Shown here: piece after piece, positions 8,869-17,764 of the stretch | Numbering within the stretch: position 1 is the stretch's first letter | How the letters are laid out: each line of letters opens with the position of its first letter | Origin: Bacteroidota bacterium | GTDB lineage: Bacteria; Bacteroidota; Bacteroidia; AKYH767-A; OLB10 | Assembly (NCBI GenBank): GCA_016709725.1 | Contig: JADJMG010000014.1 | Coordinates: 62,001 to 126,000, forward strand | Reading direction: 5' to 3' | DNA length: 64,000 bases | Position numbers and translations under genes: made by a program | Notes under the pieces: generated by a model | What the model saw: only the letters and a program-made list of their open reading frames with translations | Told to the model about the DNA's origin: nothing | Database searches by the model: none

Positions 8869-11493
8869 ATGAAAAAATTTTTACACTTAATCACACTATC
8901 CATCTTTCTAGCATGCTTAGTGAATGTTCAACATGCATTCTGTCAGGATCCCATTCCTAAATTGCCTTCTAGAGGCAGTACAGCCAAGGAAATTGAACGT
9001 GAGCGGTCCTTGGATCGACTAAAGCGTGGAGACAAGAGATCTAAATTTGAAAGAAAAAGAGATGGAGCATTACAGGCCATTCAAAGGGATGTGATGATGA
9101 TGAAAGATCCTGCTTTGGGCATTGTACCGGGAGAAAGAATTCTCGATGCTAAAAAGTACAAAGATCAACTCATGCAATCATCGGCAAACCTTGGCCCTCT
9201 AGTAGGAGTGTCATGGGATGAGCAAGGTCCAAATAATCAAGGCGGTCGTACACGCGCGTTGATGGTTGACCCGAATGATGTAACAGGCAATACTGTTTTT
9301 GCAGGAAGTGTGAGTGGAGGGTTATGGAAAACAACAAATATTAATGCGGTTAATCCTGTTTGGAATCCAGTAAATGATCTCCTCAGTAATTTGGCCATCA
9401 TTTCGATTGCGTATGATCCAACGAATATTCAAACAATGTATTTCTGTACCGGAGAAGGTTATGGGAATATTGATAATGTTAGAGGATTGGGTGTGTTTAA
9501 AAGTACCAATGGTGGTGCTACCTGGACTCAACTTGCATCTACCAATAATTCTACTTTTCATTATTGTCAAAAAGTATTAGTCAATAGTACTGGTGTTGTA
9601 TTTGTTGCTACTTCTTCTGGCGGATTGCAACGTTCGTCAAATGGTGGAACTACTTTTACAAAAGTGTTGGGGACAGGTCTCCTGATCACCGGTGCTACTA
9701 GTAATCATTGCTATGATGTTGAACTTGCCGCTGACGGGGATATTTATAGTTCTTTAGATGGTTCAGTACATAAATCTACAAATGCAGGAGTCACATTTGG
9801 ACCAGCACAAACCATTGGTGTCACGGGAAACAGAATTGAGTTAGCATGCGCTCCTAACGATTCGAATTACGTGTATGCAGTGGTTGAATCAGGTGCTGCC
9901 GTTGCTGGAATTACACGTACAATTAATGGTGGAACTTCCTGGACAGTGAGAACGGAACCAGACGATATTGATCCTGATATTCTTGTTGATGATTTTTCTA
10001 GAGGACAAGCATGGTATGATTTAACTGTCGCCGTGGATCCCAATAACAAGGAAAGATTATTTGTAGGTGGTATCGATCTTTTTGTGAGTGGGGATGGTGC
10101 AAGTACATGGTCTCAAGTGAGTCATTGGTATGGTGGATTTTCACTTCAATATGTTCATGCCGATCAACATAATATTGTTTTTCAAAATGGAAGTTCTAGC
10201 ATTGCTTATTTTGTAAATGATGGTGGTGTTTATCGCAGTACCAATGCAAATGTAGCAGTACCCACTATAAGTGATAAATCTTCCAGTTACCGTACAGCTC
10301 AATTTTACGCTTGTGCAATGCATCCAACAGCGTTAACACCTTACTATCTTGCCGGTTCTCAGGATAACGGTACCCATAAGTTTGTAACTTCAGGTAACCA
10401 AGCCACTACTCAGGCTACAGGTGGTGACGGAGCTTTTTGTCATATCGATCAGGATCAACCATTGTTTCAATTTACGCAATATGTCTATAACGATTATTAT
10501 CGCTCTACTGATGGCGGAAATACATGGACTAATGTGGTAACAGCTGGCGGATCTTTCATTAATCCTTCTGATTATGATGATACAAATAATAAAATGTACG
10601 CAGCAAGTGCATCTAATCAATTCGTAAGATGGAATGATCCACAAACAGGTTCAACATTTGTTACGATTACTGCGACCGCTTTGAATGGATGGGTTTCCGC
10701 AGTGAAAGTATCACCAAACACAGCAAATAGAGTTTTCTTTGGAAGTGATAATGGTCGAGTGGTTCGTGTTGACAATGCACATACCGCAACTCCAACCATC
10801 ACCAATATAAGTACTGGACTTCCTGCAGGCGCTTACGTTGCATGTGTAGAAGTGGAAACTGGAAACGATAATCACTTACTCGTTACTTTTTCTAATTATG
10901 GAGTGAATAGTGTTTGGGAAAGTATAAATGGGGGAACCAGTTGGACTTCTGTTGAAGGTAATTTGCCAGATATGCCTATTCGTTGGGCACTCTTTAACCC
11001 TAATAATAATGATCAAGTTATTTTAGCTACTGAATTGGGAGTATGGAGTACTGATAATTTAAATGCAGGCACTACCGTGTGGGGTGCAACCAATACCGGT
11101 TTAGCTAATGTCAGAATTGATATGTTGCAACTGCGTCAAAGTGATAAGTATGTTATTGCAGCAACACATGGAAGAGGATTATATGCTTCTGATTTATTTA
11201 CATCGGCAACGGCAAACTTTCATTCAGATATTCAATTATCTTATATCGGTAAATCAATTCAATTTACTAGCGATAGTTATCAAGCAACTTCATGGTCATG
11301 GAATTTTGGAGATGGAACACCCGTCTCAACACTTGAAAATCCCACGCATATTTATGCCGTTGCAGGTAAATATAATGTTACACTTACCATTAATGGAGGT
11401 GCTTCAGTATTAACAAAAATTTATATATTCATATTCTTCCTAATAGAGGAACTCCTTATGTTGTTGCTACAGATGGTGGTACATTTGAAATGA
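8869..11493 (+). CDS. Large secreted beta-propeller/PKD protein, piece 1 of 4 (N-terminal)
   Basis: This piece starts with a signal peptide (residues 1-25, ending HAFCQ). Residues 30-100 are a charged, coiled-coil-like stretch. From about 105 to 770 it contains repeated BNR/sortilin-type propeller blades (SVSGGLWKTT, GVFKSTNGGATW, YRSTDGGNTW, SINGGTSWTS, ATHGRGLY). A PKD domain follows at about 786-845 (WSWNFGDGTP, NPTHIY). The last 30 residues are frameshift noise. One base appears to be missing in the A5 run at 11415-11419; adding it joins this frame to the next piece (reading NLYIHILPN). The propeller suggests binding or glycan handling, as in VPS10/sialidase-like folds, but no catalytic residues can be assigned. 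Confidence 0.85.
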   Translation: MKKFLHLITLSIFLACLVNVQHAFCQDPIPKLPSRGSTAKEIERERSLDRLKRGDKRSKFERKRDGALQAIQRDVMMMKDPALGIVPGERILDAKKYKDQLMQSSANLGPLVGVSWDEQGPNNQGGRTRALMVDPNDVTGNTVFAGSVSGGLWKTTNINAVNPVWNPVNDLLSNLAIISIAYDPTNIQTMYFCTGEGYGNIDNVRGLGVFKSTNGGATWTQLASTNNSTFHYCQKVLVNSTGVVFVATSSGGLQRSSNGGTTFTKVLGTGLLITGATSNHCYDVELAADGDIYSSLDGSVHKSTNAGVTFGPAQTIGVTGNRIELACAPNDSNYVYAVVESGAAVAGITRTINGGTSWTVRTEPDDIDPDILVDDFSRGQAWYDLTVAVDPNNKERLFVGGIDLFVSGDGASTWSQVSHWYGGFSLQYVHADQHNIVFQNGSSSIAYFVNDGGVYRSTNANVAVPTISDKSSSYRTAQFYACAMHPTALTPYYLAGSQDNGTHKFVTSGNQATTQATGGDGAFCHIDQDQPLFQFTQYVYNDYYRSTDGGNTWTNVVTAGGSFINPSDYDDTNNKMYAASASNQFVRWNDPQTGSTFVTITATALNGWVSAVKVSPNTANRVFFGSDNGRVVRVDNAHTATPTITNISTGLPAGAYVACVEVETGNDNHLLVTFSNYGVNSVWESINGGTSWTSVEGNLPDMPIRWALFNPNNNDQVILATELGVWSTDNLNAGTTVWGATNTGLANVRIDMLQLRQSDKYVIAATHGRGLYASDLFTSATANFHSDIQLSYIGKSIQFTSDSYQATSWSWNFGDGTPVSTLENPTHIYAVAGKYNVTLTINGGASVLTKIYIFIFFLIEELLMLLLQMVVHLK

Positions 11494-12470
11494 ATACGAA
11501 CGATTTTGGATCGCAATCCATCAGCGGAAATGTAGACAAATGGGAGCGTGGAGTACCATCCAATGCGCTAGTAACAGTGAATTCACCAGTGAATGTTTGG
11601 AAAACCGATTTGGATGCGGATGTCACAGAAGGTGATTATGCCTGCGCTTTACAAACGCCATCTTATAACATGACTGCAGCAGGTACTTATACGTTGCGAT
11701 TCAGAAGAAGTATGGAGGTAATTTTTTGTAATGCTCCTATTGCTGTTCAACTTCAGTATTCAATAGATAGAGGAGCCTCCTGGACTCGATTGGGAGTGGA
11801 TGCAGATGTAAATGCAACGAATTGGTATAACCGCGGTCCTTCTACAGGATGCCCTATTGACGCATCGATTTTTGCTGATCAGTATGGCTGGACTTTGAAT
11901 GGGAATAATACACTTTGTACTTATAATATTTCAACGGGTGTACCCGCATTAATAGGTCAAGGTGAAGTTACTTTCCGTTTTGTATTGTCCGTTAAACCTG
12001 GATACGGTGCTACTTCTTATTTAGCAGATGGATTTATGGTGGATGACTTCGAAATTTTAGGGCCTGTCAATAGTCCATTTGGTGCTGCTGCAAATGTCAT
12101 TACATCAGGTACGCTCACTCCGTTTACTGCTTGTTCTGGAATTGCTTCGGCTCAACAATCATTTACGGTTTCAGGTTCGAATCTTACCTCAAATTTAGTA
12201 GTAACACCTCCAACTGGTTTTGAAGTTTCTATTACATCTGGAAGTGGATTTACTAATTCTTTGTCTTTCGTTCCATCTTCTGGCATCGTAACTACAAAAA
12301 CCATTTTTGTGAGAATGACTTCTACGGCCGTGGGAACTCCATCTGGAAATATTGTTTGTTCAACAACCGGCGCATCTCAAAATGTGTTTGCAAGCGGTAC
12401 CGTTAATGCTTTGCCTACACCAACAATAACAGGAGCTTATCTTTTTGTACGGGTGGATCCACAACATTAA
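11490..12470 (+). CDS. Large secreted protein, piece 2 of 4
   Basis: This piece continues piece 1 in the next frame; the ATG at 11490 is only an internal Met. In the true reading it begins near 11420. Residues 1-195 form a MAM/choice-of-anchor J-like beta-sandwich (WERGVPSN, YACALQTPSYN, DGFMVDDFEI). Residues 205-310 form an Ig-like module common in Bacteroidota adhesins (FTVSGSNLTSNLVVTPPTGF, GIVTTKTIFVRM). The end reads out of frame after a T-run at 12437-12438 that is one base shorter than in the internal repeat copy at 12640-12680, so again one base seems to be missing. Confidence 0.75.
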   Translation: MNTNDFGSQSISGNVDKWERGVPSNALVTVNSPVNVWKTDLDADVTEGDYACALQTPSYNMTAAGTYTLRFRRSMEVIFCNAPIAVQLQYSIDRGASWTRLGVDADVNATNWYNRGPSTGCPIDASIFADQYGWTLNGNNTLCTYNISTGVPALIGQGEVTFRFVLSVKPGYGATSYLADGFMVDDFEILGPVNSPFGAAANVITSGTLTPFTACSGIASAQQSFTVSGSNLTSNLVVTPPTGFEVSITSGSGFTNSLSFVPSSGIVTTKTIFVRMTSTAVGTPSGNIVCSTTGASQNVFASGTVNALPTPTITGAYLFVRVDPQH

Positions 12471-12559
12471 ATGCTGGATCGTTTTCAAGTTACATTTGGT
12501 CGACAGGTGCTATTACGCAAACCATAGTAGTTAATACTGCAAATACATTTACGGTCACC

Positions 12560-14431
12560 GTGACTAATGCGAATGGATGTACAGGTTCAGCTACTGTTGC
12601 AACCACTATCAACTCAAATCCAGTGCCTAGTATAACGGGAAGTTTATCTTTTTGTACTGGCGGTTCCACAACACTAAATGCAGGATCGTTTTCAAGTTAC
12701 ATTTGGTCGACAGGTGCTATTACGCAAACCATAGTGGTAAATACTGCAAATACATTTACAGTTACAGTGACTAATGCGAATGGATGTACAGGTTCAACCA
12801 GTGCAACAACATCAATAGCACCTATTGCGCCTCCAACAATTACTTCATCGGAAAATATAAATCTGATGTCACAAAATTTTGAATCGGGAGTATTGCCTCC
12901 AGGTTGGACTGCTACGGGTTTATGGCATGTTACGAATGCATGTATATCTGGAACTCCTCCAAATCCAACGCATTGGGCATATTATGGAATTGATGGTTCA
13001 TGTACCTTTAATAATGGTGTTGCTAATTCAGGTAATCTGACTTCAAATACAGTCGCCATTCCTGCTGCTGCAACTTCTGCTACATTGAGTTTTAAATATG
13101 CATATTATGGTGAGGGCGGTCTTCCTCCAACTGGATATGATAACTCCTCATTGTTGATTAGTGTGAATGGAGGCGCATTCGCAGCTGTGTTTAATCTAAG
13201 TACAACGGGATCAATAGGTAATTGGCTGAGCGCATCCATTAATCTAACACCTTATGTTGGAAGTACCATTGCGTTGCAATGGAATTTCACTACCATTGAT
13301 AATATCGGGAATGATTTTCTGGGTTTGCAATTAGATAGTATTTCAATTAAATCAAATAATGGATTTTCTTTTTGTGCAGGTGGTTCTGTGCAGTTAAATA
13401 CTAATGCAGGATATTCAAGTTACGCTTGGTCCACTGGAGCAAATACTTCTAGTATTTCAGTGGCAGCAGCAGGAAATTATACGGTGACTGTAACTTCAGG
13501 TGGATGTACTTCAAGTGCAACAGCCGTGGTCACTAGTAATCCAATTCCAACACCAAGTATTACAGGCAGCACTTCTCAGTTATTATTTTATGAAGATTTT
13601 GAATCTGGTAGTATGCCTTCTGGTTGGACTGCATCTGGGCTTTGGCACATTACGAATGCATGTATCTCAGGTACTCCTCCTAATCCATCTCGATGGGCTT
13701 ATTATGTAATAGATGGTTCCTGTACCTTTAATTCGGGACTCTCCAATGCAGGAAATTTAACCTCGCCTGCGATTTCTATCCCTGCTAATGCTACTAATAC
13801 TCAATTACGTTTTAGATATGCTTATGCTGGAGAAGGTGGTATTCCTCCTAGTGGATGGGATTTTGCGAGTGCTAATATTAGTGTGAATGGTGGACCATAT
13901 ACTTTACTTGGTTATTTAAGTAATACAGGTTCAAATGGTGCATGGCTTTCTGCACAATTTAATTTAAGTGCATACGCAGGAAGTACTGTAGCATTACAAT
14001 GGAATTTTAACACTGTAGATGCAGTTGCTAATAATTTCTTAGGTATGCAAGTAGATAGTATAGCGGTTGTAAATAATTCAAGTGTAAATTTCTGTAGCGG
14101 CAGTAACGTAACATTAAGTACTGGTGCAGGTTTAGGTACGTACCTCTGGTCAACAGGTGCAAATACCTCATCCATCGTAATAAATACAGCAGGTAATTAT
14201 GCGGTTACCGTAACAACTGCCAGTGGGTGTTCAGGAACAGCGACTACCAATACGTTGATGTATGTATGCCCACTTCAACTCAATTTAAAGGCATTCTTGG
14301 AAGGTTTTTATTTAGGAGGAGGAATGATGCAAGCCGTGGTGGATCCTCTCTTGTATCCAACATTAACGGATACAGTTACCGTTGAGTTGCGCAATAATAT
14401 TTCACCTTATAATTTGAAAGTAGTGTGGTAG
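12560..14431 (+). CDS. Large secreted protein, piece 3 of 4
   Basis: Homology in this frame begins near 12437, upstream of the first Met. It holds short PKD-like/Ig-like repeats (FCTGGSTTLNAGSFSSYIW twice, counting the copy just upstream; TVTVTNANGC). It also holds two copies of a choice-of-anchor J-like jelly-roll domain of about 170 residues each (FESGVLPPGW and FESGSMPSGW, each followed by LWH, TNACISGTPPNP and ALQWNF). These two domains are clear internal duplicates. The C-terminal part (LNLKAFLEGFYLGGG) begins a module frequent at the ends of secreted Bacteroidota proteins. The frame is lost near 14421-14430, where one more base seems to be missing. Confidence 0.75.
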   Translation: MTNANGCTGSATVATTINSNPVPSITGSLSFCTGGSTTLNAGSFSSYIWSTGAITQTIVVNTANTFTVTVTNANGCTGSTSATTSIAPIAPPTITSSENINLMSQNFESGVLPPGWTATGLWHVTNACISGTPPNPTHWAYYGIDGSCTFNNGVANSGNLTSNTVAIPAAATSATLSFKYAYYGEGGLPPTGYDNSSLLISVNGGAFAAVFNLSTTGSIGNWLSASINLTPYVGSTIALQWNFTTIDNIGNDFLGLQLDSISIKSNNGFSFCAGGSVQLNTNAGYSSYAWSTGANTSSISVAAAGNYTVTVTSGGCTSSATAVVTSNPIPTPSITGSTSQLLFYEDFESGSMPSGWTASGLWHITNACISGTPPNPSRWAYYVIDGSCTFNSGLSNAGNLTSPAISIPANATNTQLRFRYAYAGEGGIPPSGWDFASANISVNGGPYTLLGYLSNTGSNGAWLSAQFNLSAYAGSTVALQWNFNTVDAVANNFLGMQVDSIAVVNNSSVNFCSGSNVTLSTGAGLGTYLWSTGANTSSIVINTAGNYAVTVTTASGCSGTATTNTLMYVCPLQLNLKAFLEGFYLGGGMMQAVVDPLLYPTLTDTVTVELRNNISPYNLKVVW

Positions 14432-14592
14432 GAGTGCTTAACACTTCTGGGAATGGTCAATTTATTTTCCCCGGAAACTTGCTTTCTAAGCAATATTATA
14501 TTGTGTTGAAAACTCGAAATGGAATTGAAACATGGAGTAAGCTTCCACTGTTGATGGATGTTCCTGTGGAGGTGTTTGATTTTACGAATTAA
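14425..14592 (+). CDS. Large secreted protein, piece 4 of 4 (C-terminal tail, no start codon)
   Basis: In frame 1 the sequence reads VGVLNTSGNGQFIFPGNLLS, then a stretch containing YYIVLKTRNGIETWSK, and ends at TAA 14590-14592 (VFDFTN). It continues the LNLKAFLEGFYLGGG module of piece 3. Known relatives of this module usually continue with an Asp-rich, dockerin-like segment and a sorting tail; here a stop and a strong terminator follow directly. The frames of pieces 1 to 4 run 1, 3, 2, 1, which is what three successive single-base deletions in one gene of about 5.7 kb would give. Confidence 0.6.
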   Translation: MVGVLNTSGNGQFIFPGNLLSKQYYIVLKTRNGIETWSKLPLLMDVPVEVFDFTN

Positions 14593-14610
14593 GTTAAGTT
14601 TGTTTTATAG

Positions 14611-14652
14611 AGAGGTGGTAGTTGAATAGTATTCAGCTACCACCTCTTTTTT
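14611..14652 (+). terminator. Rho-independent terminator
   Basis: AGAGGTGGTAG (14611-14621) pairs with CTACCACCTCT (14637-14647), an 11-bp perfect stem followed by a T-run to 14652. It closes the large secreted-protein gene. Confidence 0.85.
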
Positions 14653-14771
14653 ATGTCAAATTGAATTTGGTTTAATTGCTGTTGTAATCACACCGTAATT
14701 CTGTTTGGGGTTAGGGCGAACAGTTGGAGTAGATCTTGTCCAGCTTTGTAGTCACATTCTATTTATAAATC

Positions 14772-15971
14772 ATGTATAAAACCCTCCAGCCCGTCTTAAC
14801 TAAAGAGCTTCAAGAAATTAAAGAAGCCGGACTCTATAAAAATGAAAGAGTGATTAGTTCCCCTCAAGGAGCCGATATCACCGCCAATAACTTAGAGGTG
14901 ATAAATTTTTGTGCGAATAATTATTTGGGATTATCTTCCCATCAACGTGTGCTCGACGCAGCTAAAAAGGCAATCGACACCCATGGTTTTGGAATGAGTA
15001 GTGTTCGATTTATTTGCGGAACACAAGATATTCATAAGGAATTGGAAAAAAGTGTTTCTGAATTTTTAGGAACAGAAGATACCATCCTGTATGCTGCTGC
15101 ATTCGATGCCAATGGCGGTGTTTTTGAACCTTTACTCAATGAGCAAGATGCAATCATTAGTGATGAATTAAATCACGCGTCGATCATTGACGGCGTGCGT
15201 TTATGCAAGGCACAGCGTTATCGTTACAAGCATAATGATATGTCGGATTTAGAGGAGCAACTAAAAGCAACTCAACATCTGCGTCATCGCATGATTGTTA
15301 CCGATGGTGTATTTAGCATGGATGGTACCATCGCTCAGCTGGATAAAATTTGTGACTTAGCCGATAAATACAATGCACTCATCATGGTGGACGAATGTCA
15401 TGCCTCCGGATTTATGGGTAAAACAGGCAGAGGAACGCATGAGCATTGCAATGTGATGGGACGTATCGATATTATCACTGGAACTTTTGGTAAAGCATTG
15501 GGCGGCGCGATGGGTGGATTCACTTCAGGCAGAAAAGAAATTGTGGAGATGTTACGCCAACGTTCACGTCCTTATTTATTTTCAAATTCATTAGCCCCAA
15601 GTATTGTGGGTGCCAGCATCGAAGTGTTGAATATGTTAAGTTCTAGTACGGCTTTGCGCGATAAATTATGGGAGAATACTGAGTATTTCCGCTCTCAAAT
15701 TTTGGCTGCCGGATTCGATATCAAACCCGGAACTCATCCTATCGTTCCCATTATGTTATACGATGCTAAGCTAGCACAGGATTTTGCCTCCCGACTTTTA
15801 GAAGAAGGAATTTATGTAATTGGGTTCTTCTATCCCGTTGTGGCTAAGGGGAATGCACGCATTCGAGTTCAGATCTCAGCCGGACACGAGCGCCACCATA
15901 TCGACAAGGCTATAGCCGCTTTTACAAAAGTTGGAAAAGAATTGGGTGTTTTGAAGTCTGTATCGGCTTAA
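14772..15971 (+). CDS. kbl: Glycine C-acetyltransferase (2-amino-3-ketobutyrate CoA ligase)
   Basis: This is a PLP enzyme of the alpha-oxoamine synthase family. It converts 2-amino-3-ketobutyrate and CoA to glycine and acetyl-CoA in threonine breakdown. The 399-residue length is normal. Visible signatures are the N-terminal [27 protein letters not shown], the Asp/His cofactor-contact region [16 protein letters not shown], and the PLP-lysine motif [14 protein letters not shown]. The near-complete match to Kbl over 8-amino-7-oxononanoate synthase rests on the FICGTQ and HEHCNV regions. The partner tdh is not next to it; the gene is monocistronic between two terminators. Confidence 0.93.
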   Translation: MYKTLQPVLTKELQEIKEAGLYKNERVISSPQGADITANNLEVINFCANNYLGLSSHQRVLDAAKKAIDTHGFGMSSVRFICGTQDIHKELEKSVSEFLGTEDTILYAAAFDANGGVFEPLLNEQDAIISDELNHASIIDGVRLCKAQRYRYKHNDMSDLEEQLKATQHLRHRMIVTDGVFSMDGTIAQLDKICDLADKYNALIMVDECHASGFMGKTGRGTHEHCNVMGRIDIITGTFGKALGGAMGGFTSGRKEIVEMLRQRSRPYLFSNSLAPSIVGASIEVLNMLSSSTALRDKLWENTEYFRSQILAAGFDIKPGTHPIVPIMLYDAKLAQDFASRLLEEGIYVIGFFYPVVAKGNARIRVQISAGHERHHIDKAIAAFTKVGKELGVLKSVSA

Positions 15972-16036
15972 GTTTTATTTTTGTCCCTCTTAAAATTCTA
16001 TAAGTAGTCGGCCATTCGGTTGAATGCTATTGAATC

Positions 16037-16110
16037 GGGCCTATAGCTCAGTTGGTTAGAGCGCCGGACTCATAATCCGTCGGTCGTAGGTTCAAGTCCT
16101 ACTGGGCCCA
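16037..16110 (+). tRNA. tRNA with CAU anticodon (elongator Met, or Ile2 if modified to lysidine)
   Basis: The 74-nt cloverleaf has acceptor GGGCCTA/TGGGCCC, D stem GCTC/GAGC, and anticodon CAT at 16071-16073 in the loop CTCATAA. The T arm is GTAGG-TTCAAGT-CCTAC with discriminator A; CCA is not encoded. The anticodon stem CCGGA/TCCGT has a C-U mismatch at its outer pair (27-43). The acceptor is not the initiator type. From sequence alone Met and Ile2 cannot be separated with certainty. Confidence 0.93.
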
Positions 16111-16114
16111 CATC

Positions 16115-16148
16115 GCCCTCCGAAGCTTTAGCGAAGGAGGGCTTTTTT
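16115..16148 (+). terminator. Terminator after the tRNA
   Basis: GCCCTCC (16115-16121) pairs with GGAGGGC (16136-16142), followed by six T. It lies 4 nt after the mature tRNA end. Confidence 0.85.
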
Positions 16149-16488
16149 GTTTTGAGAACTCGCTTAGTTCTTGGCTTTTTATTTTTCTTCGGATTGGGAT
16201 TTTTTTAAACTTAAATTCTCATTGGCTTTGCACTTCTGGACTGGGCTGTGCAACTATAACCCGGAAGTGTCACGAAGTGTCTACTTCTGGGTAACGCAGT
16301 TTCTACTTCTGGGCGAAGAAGGGCAAAATCTTGTTGATTCAATTTGGAAAAGGCGAAGGGTATCACATGACATGGAACAATTTTTTAGATTTACTCAGTA
16401 TATGCTAATTTAATTAAAAAGAATATTAAATTTAGCCACCAATTTGTTCTAAACGTAATTTGCAAACTCCTTTCAAACCAACCACATT
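16149..16488. other. Intergenic region with short ACTTCTGG repeats
   Basis: No gene is convincing. ACTTCTGG occurs at 16232, 16283 and 16305, the last two as CTACTTCTGGG units 22 bp apart. A diverged inverse copy (CCGGAAGT) lies at 16261. This stretch separates the tRNA from the ORF6N remnants. Confidence 0.4.
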
Positions 16489-16828
16489 ATGGCGAAAAAA
16501 GATACATCTTTCGTAGTGCCGGATGAAATAATAATGCAAAAATTTATTTCATCAGAAATCAAAAAGTAATGTTAGATTCTGATTTAGCAGAGCTTTACGG
16601 TGTAGAAACAAGACGCTTAAAAGAACCGTTAAACGGAACAAAGAACGCTTCCCTGAACGTTATATGTTTGAATTAACGAAGAAAGAAGCCGAAGCTTCAA
16701 GATCGCAAAATGCGACCTTGAAAAGAGGTGAAAATATTAAATACTTACCTTATGCTTTTACAGAACATGGGGTAATGATGCTATCAAATGTATTGAAAAG
16801 TAAACGAGCAATTGAAGTAAGATTCTAA
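16489..16828 (+). pseudogene. ORF6N-domain protein, frameshifted and truncated
   Basis: ORF6N (KilA-N-related) domains occur in phage and mobile-element proteins and are thought to bind DNA. Read with two one-base corrections, the sequence gives MAKKDTSFVVPDE, KIYFIRNQKVMLDSDLAELY, VKRNKERFPERYMFELT and LPYAFTEHGVMMLSNVL, the standard domain order. The corrections fall in the A5 run at 16538-16542 and near 16624-16628; both are apparent deletions. The protein stops at 16826-16828 right after KSKRAIEV, where relatives continue with a C-terminal helical part. It is a tandem paralogue of the ORF6N start at 16908, and lies close to a tRNA gene, a common site for integrated elements. Confidence 0.75.
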
Positions 16829-16852
16829 AAAAATATTTTCGTGACTTTTAGC

Positions 16853-16887
16853 ATTCTTTAAGGTCACAAACTGTGACCTTAAAGAAT
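16853..16887. repeat. Perfect 16-bp inverted repeat
   Basis: ATTCTTTAAGGTCACA (16853-16868) and TGTGACCTTAAAGAAT (16872-16887) flank a 3-nt centre. There is no T-run after it. It sits 20 bp before the ORF6N/T9SS fusion gene and could be an operator or an RNA hairpin. Confidence 0.7.
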
Positions 16888-16907
16888 TATCTTTGAAAAA
16901 ATATCCT

Positions 16908-17654
16908 ATGGCAAACAAAGAAACATCTGTTGTAGTAGAAGAAATTATTGTAAGTAAAATATACTTGGTTAGAAAACATAAGGTAATGTTAGATGTTGAT
17001 TTAGCGGAACTTTACGGAGTAGAAACAAAAGTTTTAAAGCAATCTGTAAAACGAAACATTGACCGATTCCCCGATGATTTTATGTTTGAATTAACGCCAA
17101 CAGCGAATAATTGGTTATGTCCCGATAGTAATTGCATCATGTATCAACGCGCGGATGAAGTAACGGGTGTTGCGGCAGTAAGTCTTGCTCGTCTAGATGG
17201 CGATGCCGTTTCGGCCTATGGAGAAATGGCTGATGTGCAGTTTGTTGTGAATGCCGCTTATACGGGGAATCCAACAGTTACAATTCCGCTGAGCGATTAC
17301 AGAGCTTTTGATCCCGTTGCAACGCCAATTTCTCTCTCACCGGTAGATGGTATCATTCAAGTGACGAATACATCGGTAGAAGAATTCTCATTGATAGATG
17401 GAGTTCGGTTGTTTCCAAATCCGACTAAATCATCAAGCAACATTTTATTTAATTGGAAAGGAAATGGCAGTGATAAAATGTCGATTCGTGTGTTGGATCT
17501 TTCTGGTAGAATGGTAGGTAATGCCATTCAACTAATACCTCAATATGGTATGAATAGTGTGGAGTTAGATGCTGAATCATTTGCTAAAGGAATTTATTTT
17601 ATTGAGTTAAGATGCAATAACGAAAGTAAAGTCTTGAAGATGCTTAAGTATTAA
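16908..17654 (+). CDS. Chimeric ORF: ORF6N N-terminus fused to a T9SS-secreted protein tail
   Basis: From the ATG at 16908, residues 1-62 or so are a clean ORF6N domain start ([20 protein letters not shown], then [23 protein letters not shown]). Immediately after FELT (about 17093) the sequence changes to a cohesin-like exported-protein region ([19 protein letters not shown]). The last 80 residues are a T9SS type A sorting domain ([40 protein letters not shown]). There is no signal peptide, so the tail cannot be exported in this form. I read it as a deletion or recombination junction that joined two unrelated genes in frame. The product is probably non-functional; assembly error is the alternative. 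Confidence 0.75.
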   Translation: MANKETSVVVEEIIVSKIYLVRKHKVMLDVDLAELYGVETKVLKQSVKRNIDRFPDDFMFELTPTANNWLCPDSNCIMYQRADEVTGVAAVSLARLDGDAVSAYGEMADVQFVVNAAYTGNPTVTIPLSDYRAFDPVATPISLSPVDGIIQVTNTSVEEFSLIDGVRLFPNPTKSSSNILFNWKGNGSDKMSIRVLDLSGRMVGNAIQLIPQYGMNSVELDAESFAKGIYFIELRCNNESKVLKMLKY

Positions 17655-17661
17655 TTTGTAT

Positions 17662-17705
17662 TTCGAAGAGATAGTTAATTTATTTAGACTAATTATCTCT
17701 TCGAA
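17662..17705. terminator. Hairpin between the chimeric gene and the HAD gene
   Basis: TTCGAAGAGATA (17662-17673) pairs perfectly with TATCTCTTCGAA (17694-17705). No T-run follows on either strand, so termination is only possible, not shown. Confidence 0.4.
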
Positions 17706-17752
17706 GTGCTGATTAAGAAACCTTGATTGGATTCTCTTGTCTCAATTTTATT

Positions 17753-17760
17753 TAGTTTTG
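17753..17760 (+). promoter_or_regulatory. -7 promoter box for the HAD hydrolase
   Basis: TAGTTTTG fits TAnnTTTG and ends 4 nt before the ATG at 17765, so transcription would start at or next to the start codon. Confidence 0.55.
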
Positions 17761-17764
17761 CAAC

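Noticed and set aside
16091..16110. tRNA 3' end considered as an attachment site of an integrated element
   Set aside because: No direct repeat of the tRNA 3' end and no integrase gene were seen within the window.
16171..16413. 80-residue open reading frame after the tRNA terminator
   Set aside because: Aromatic-rich, low-complexity translation over the ACTTCTGG repeats; no start signal, no protein-like pattern.
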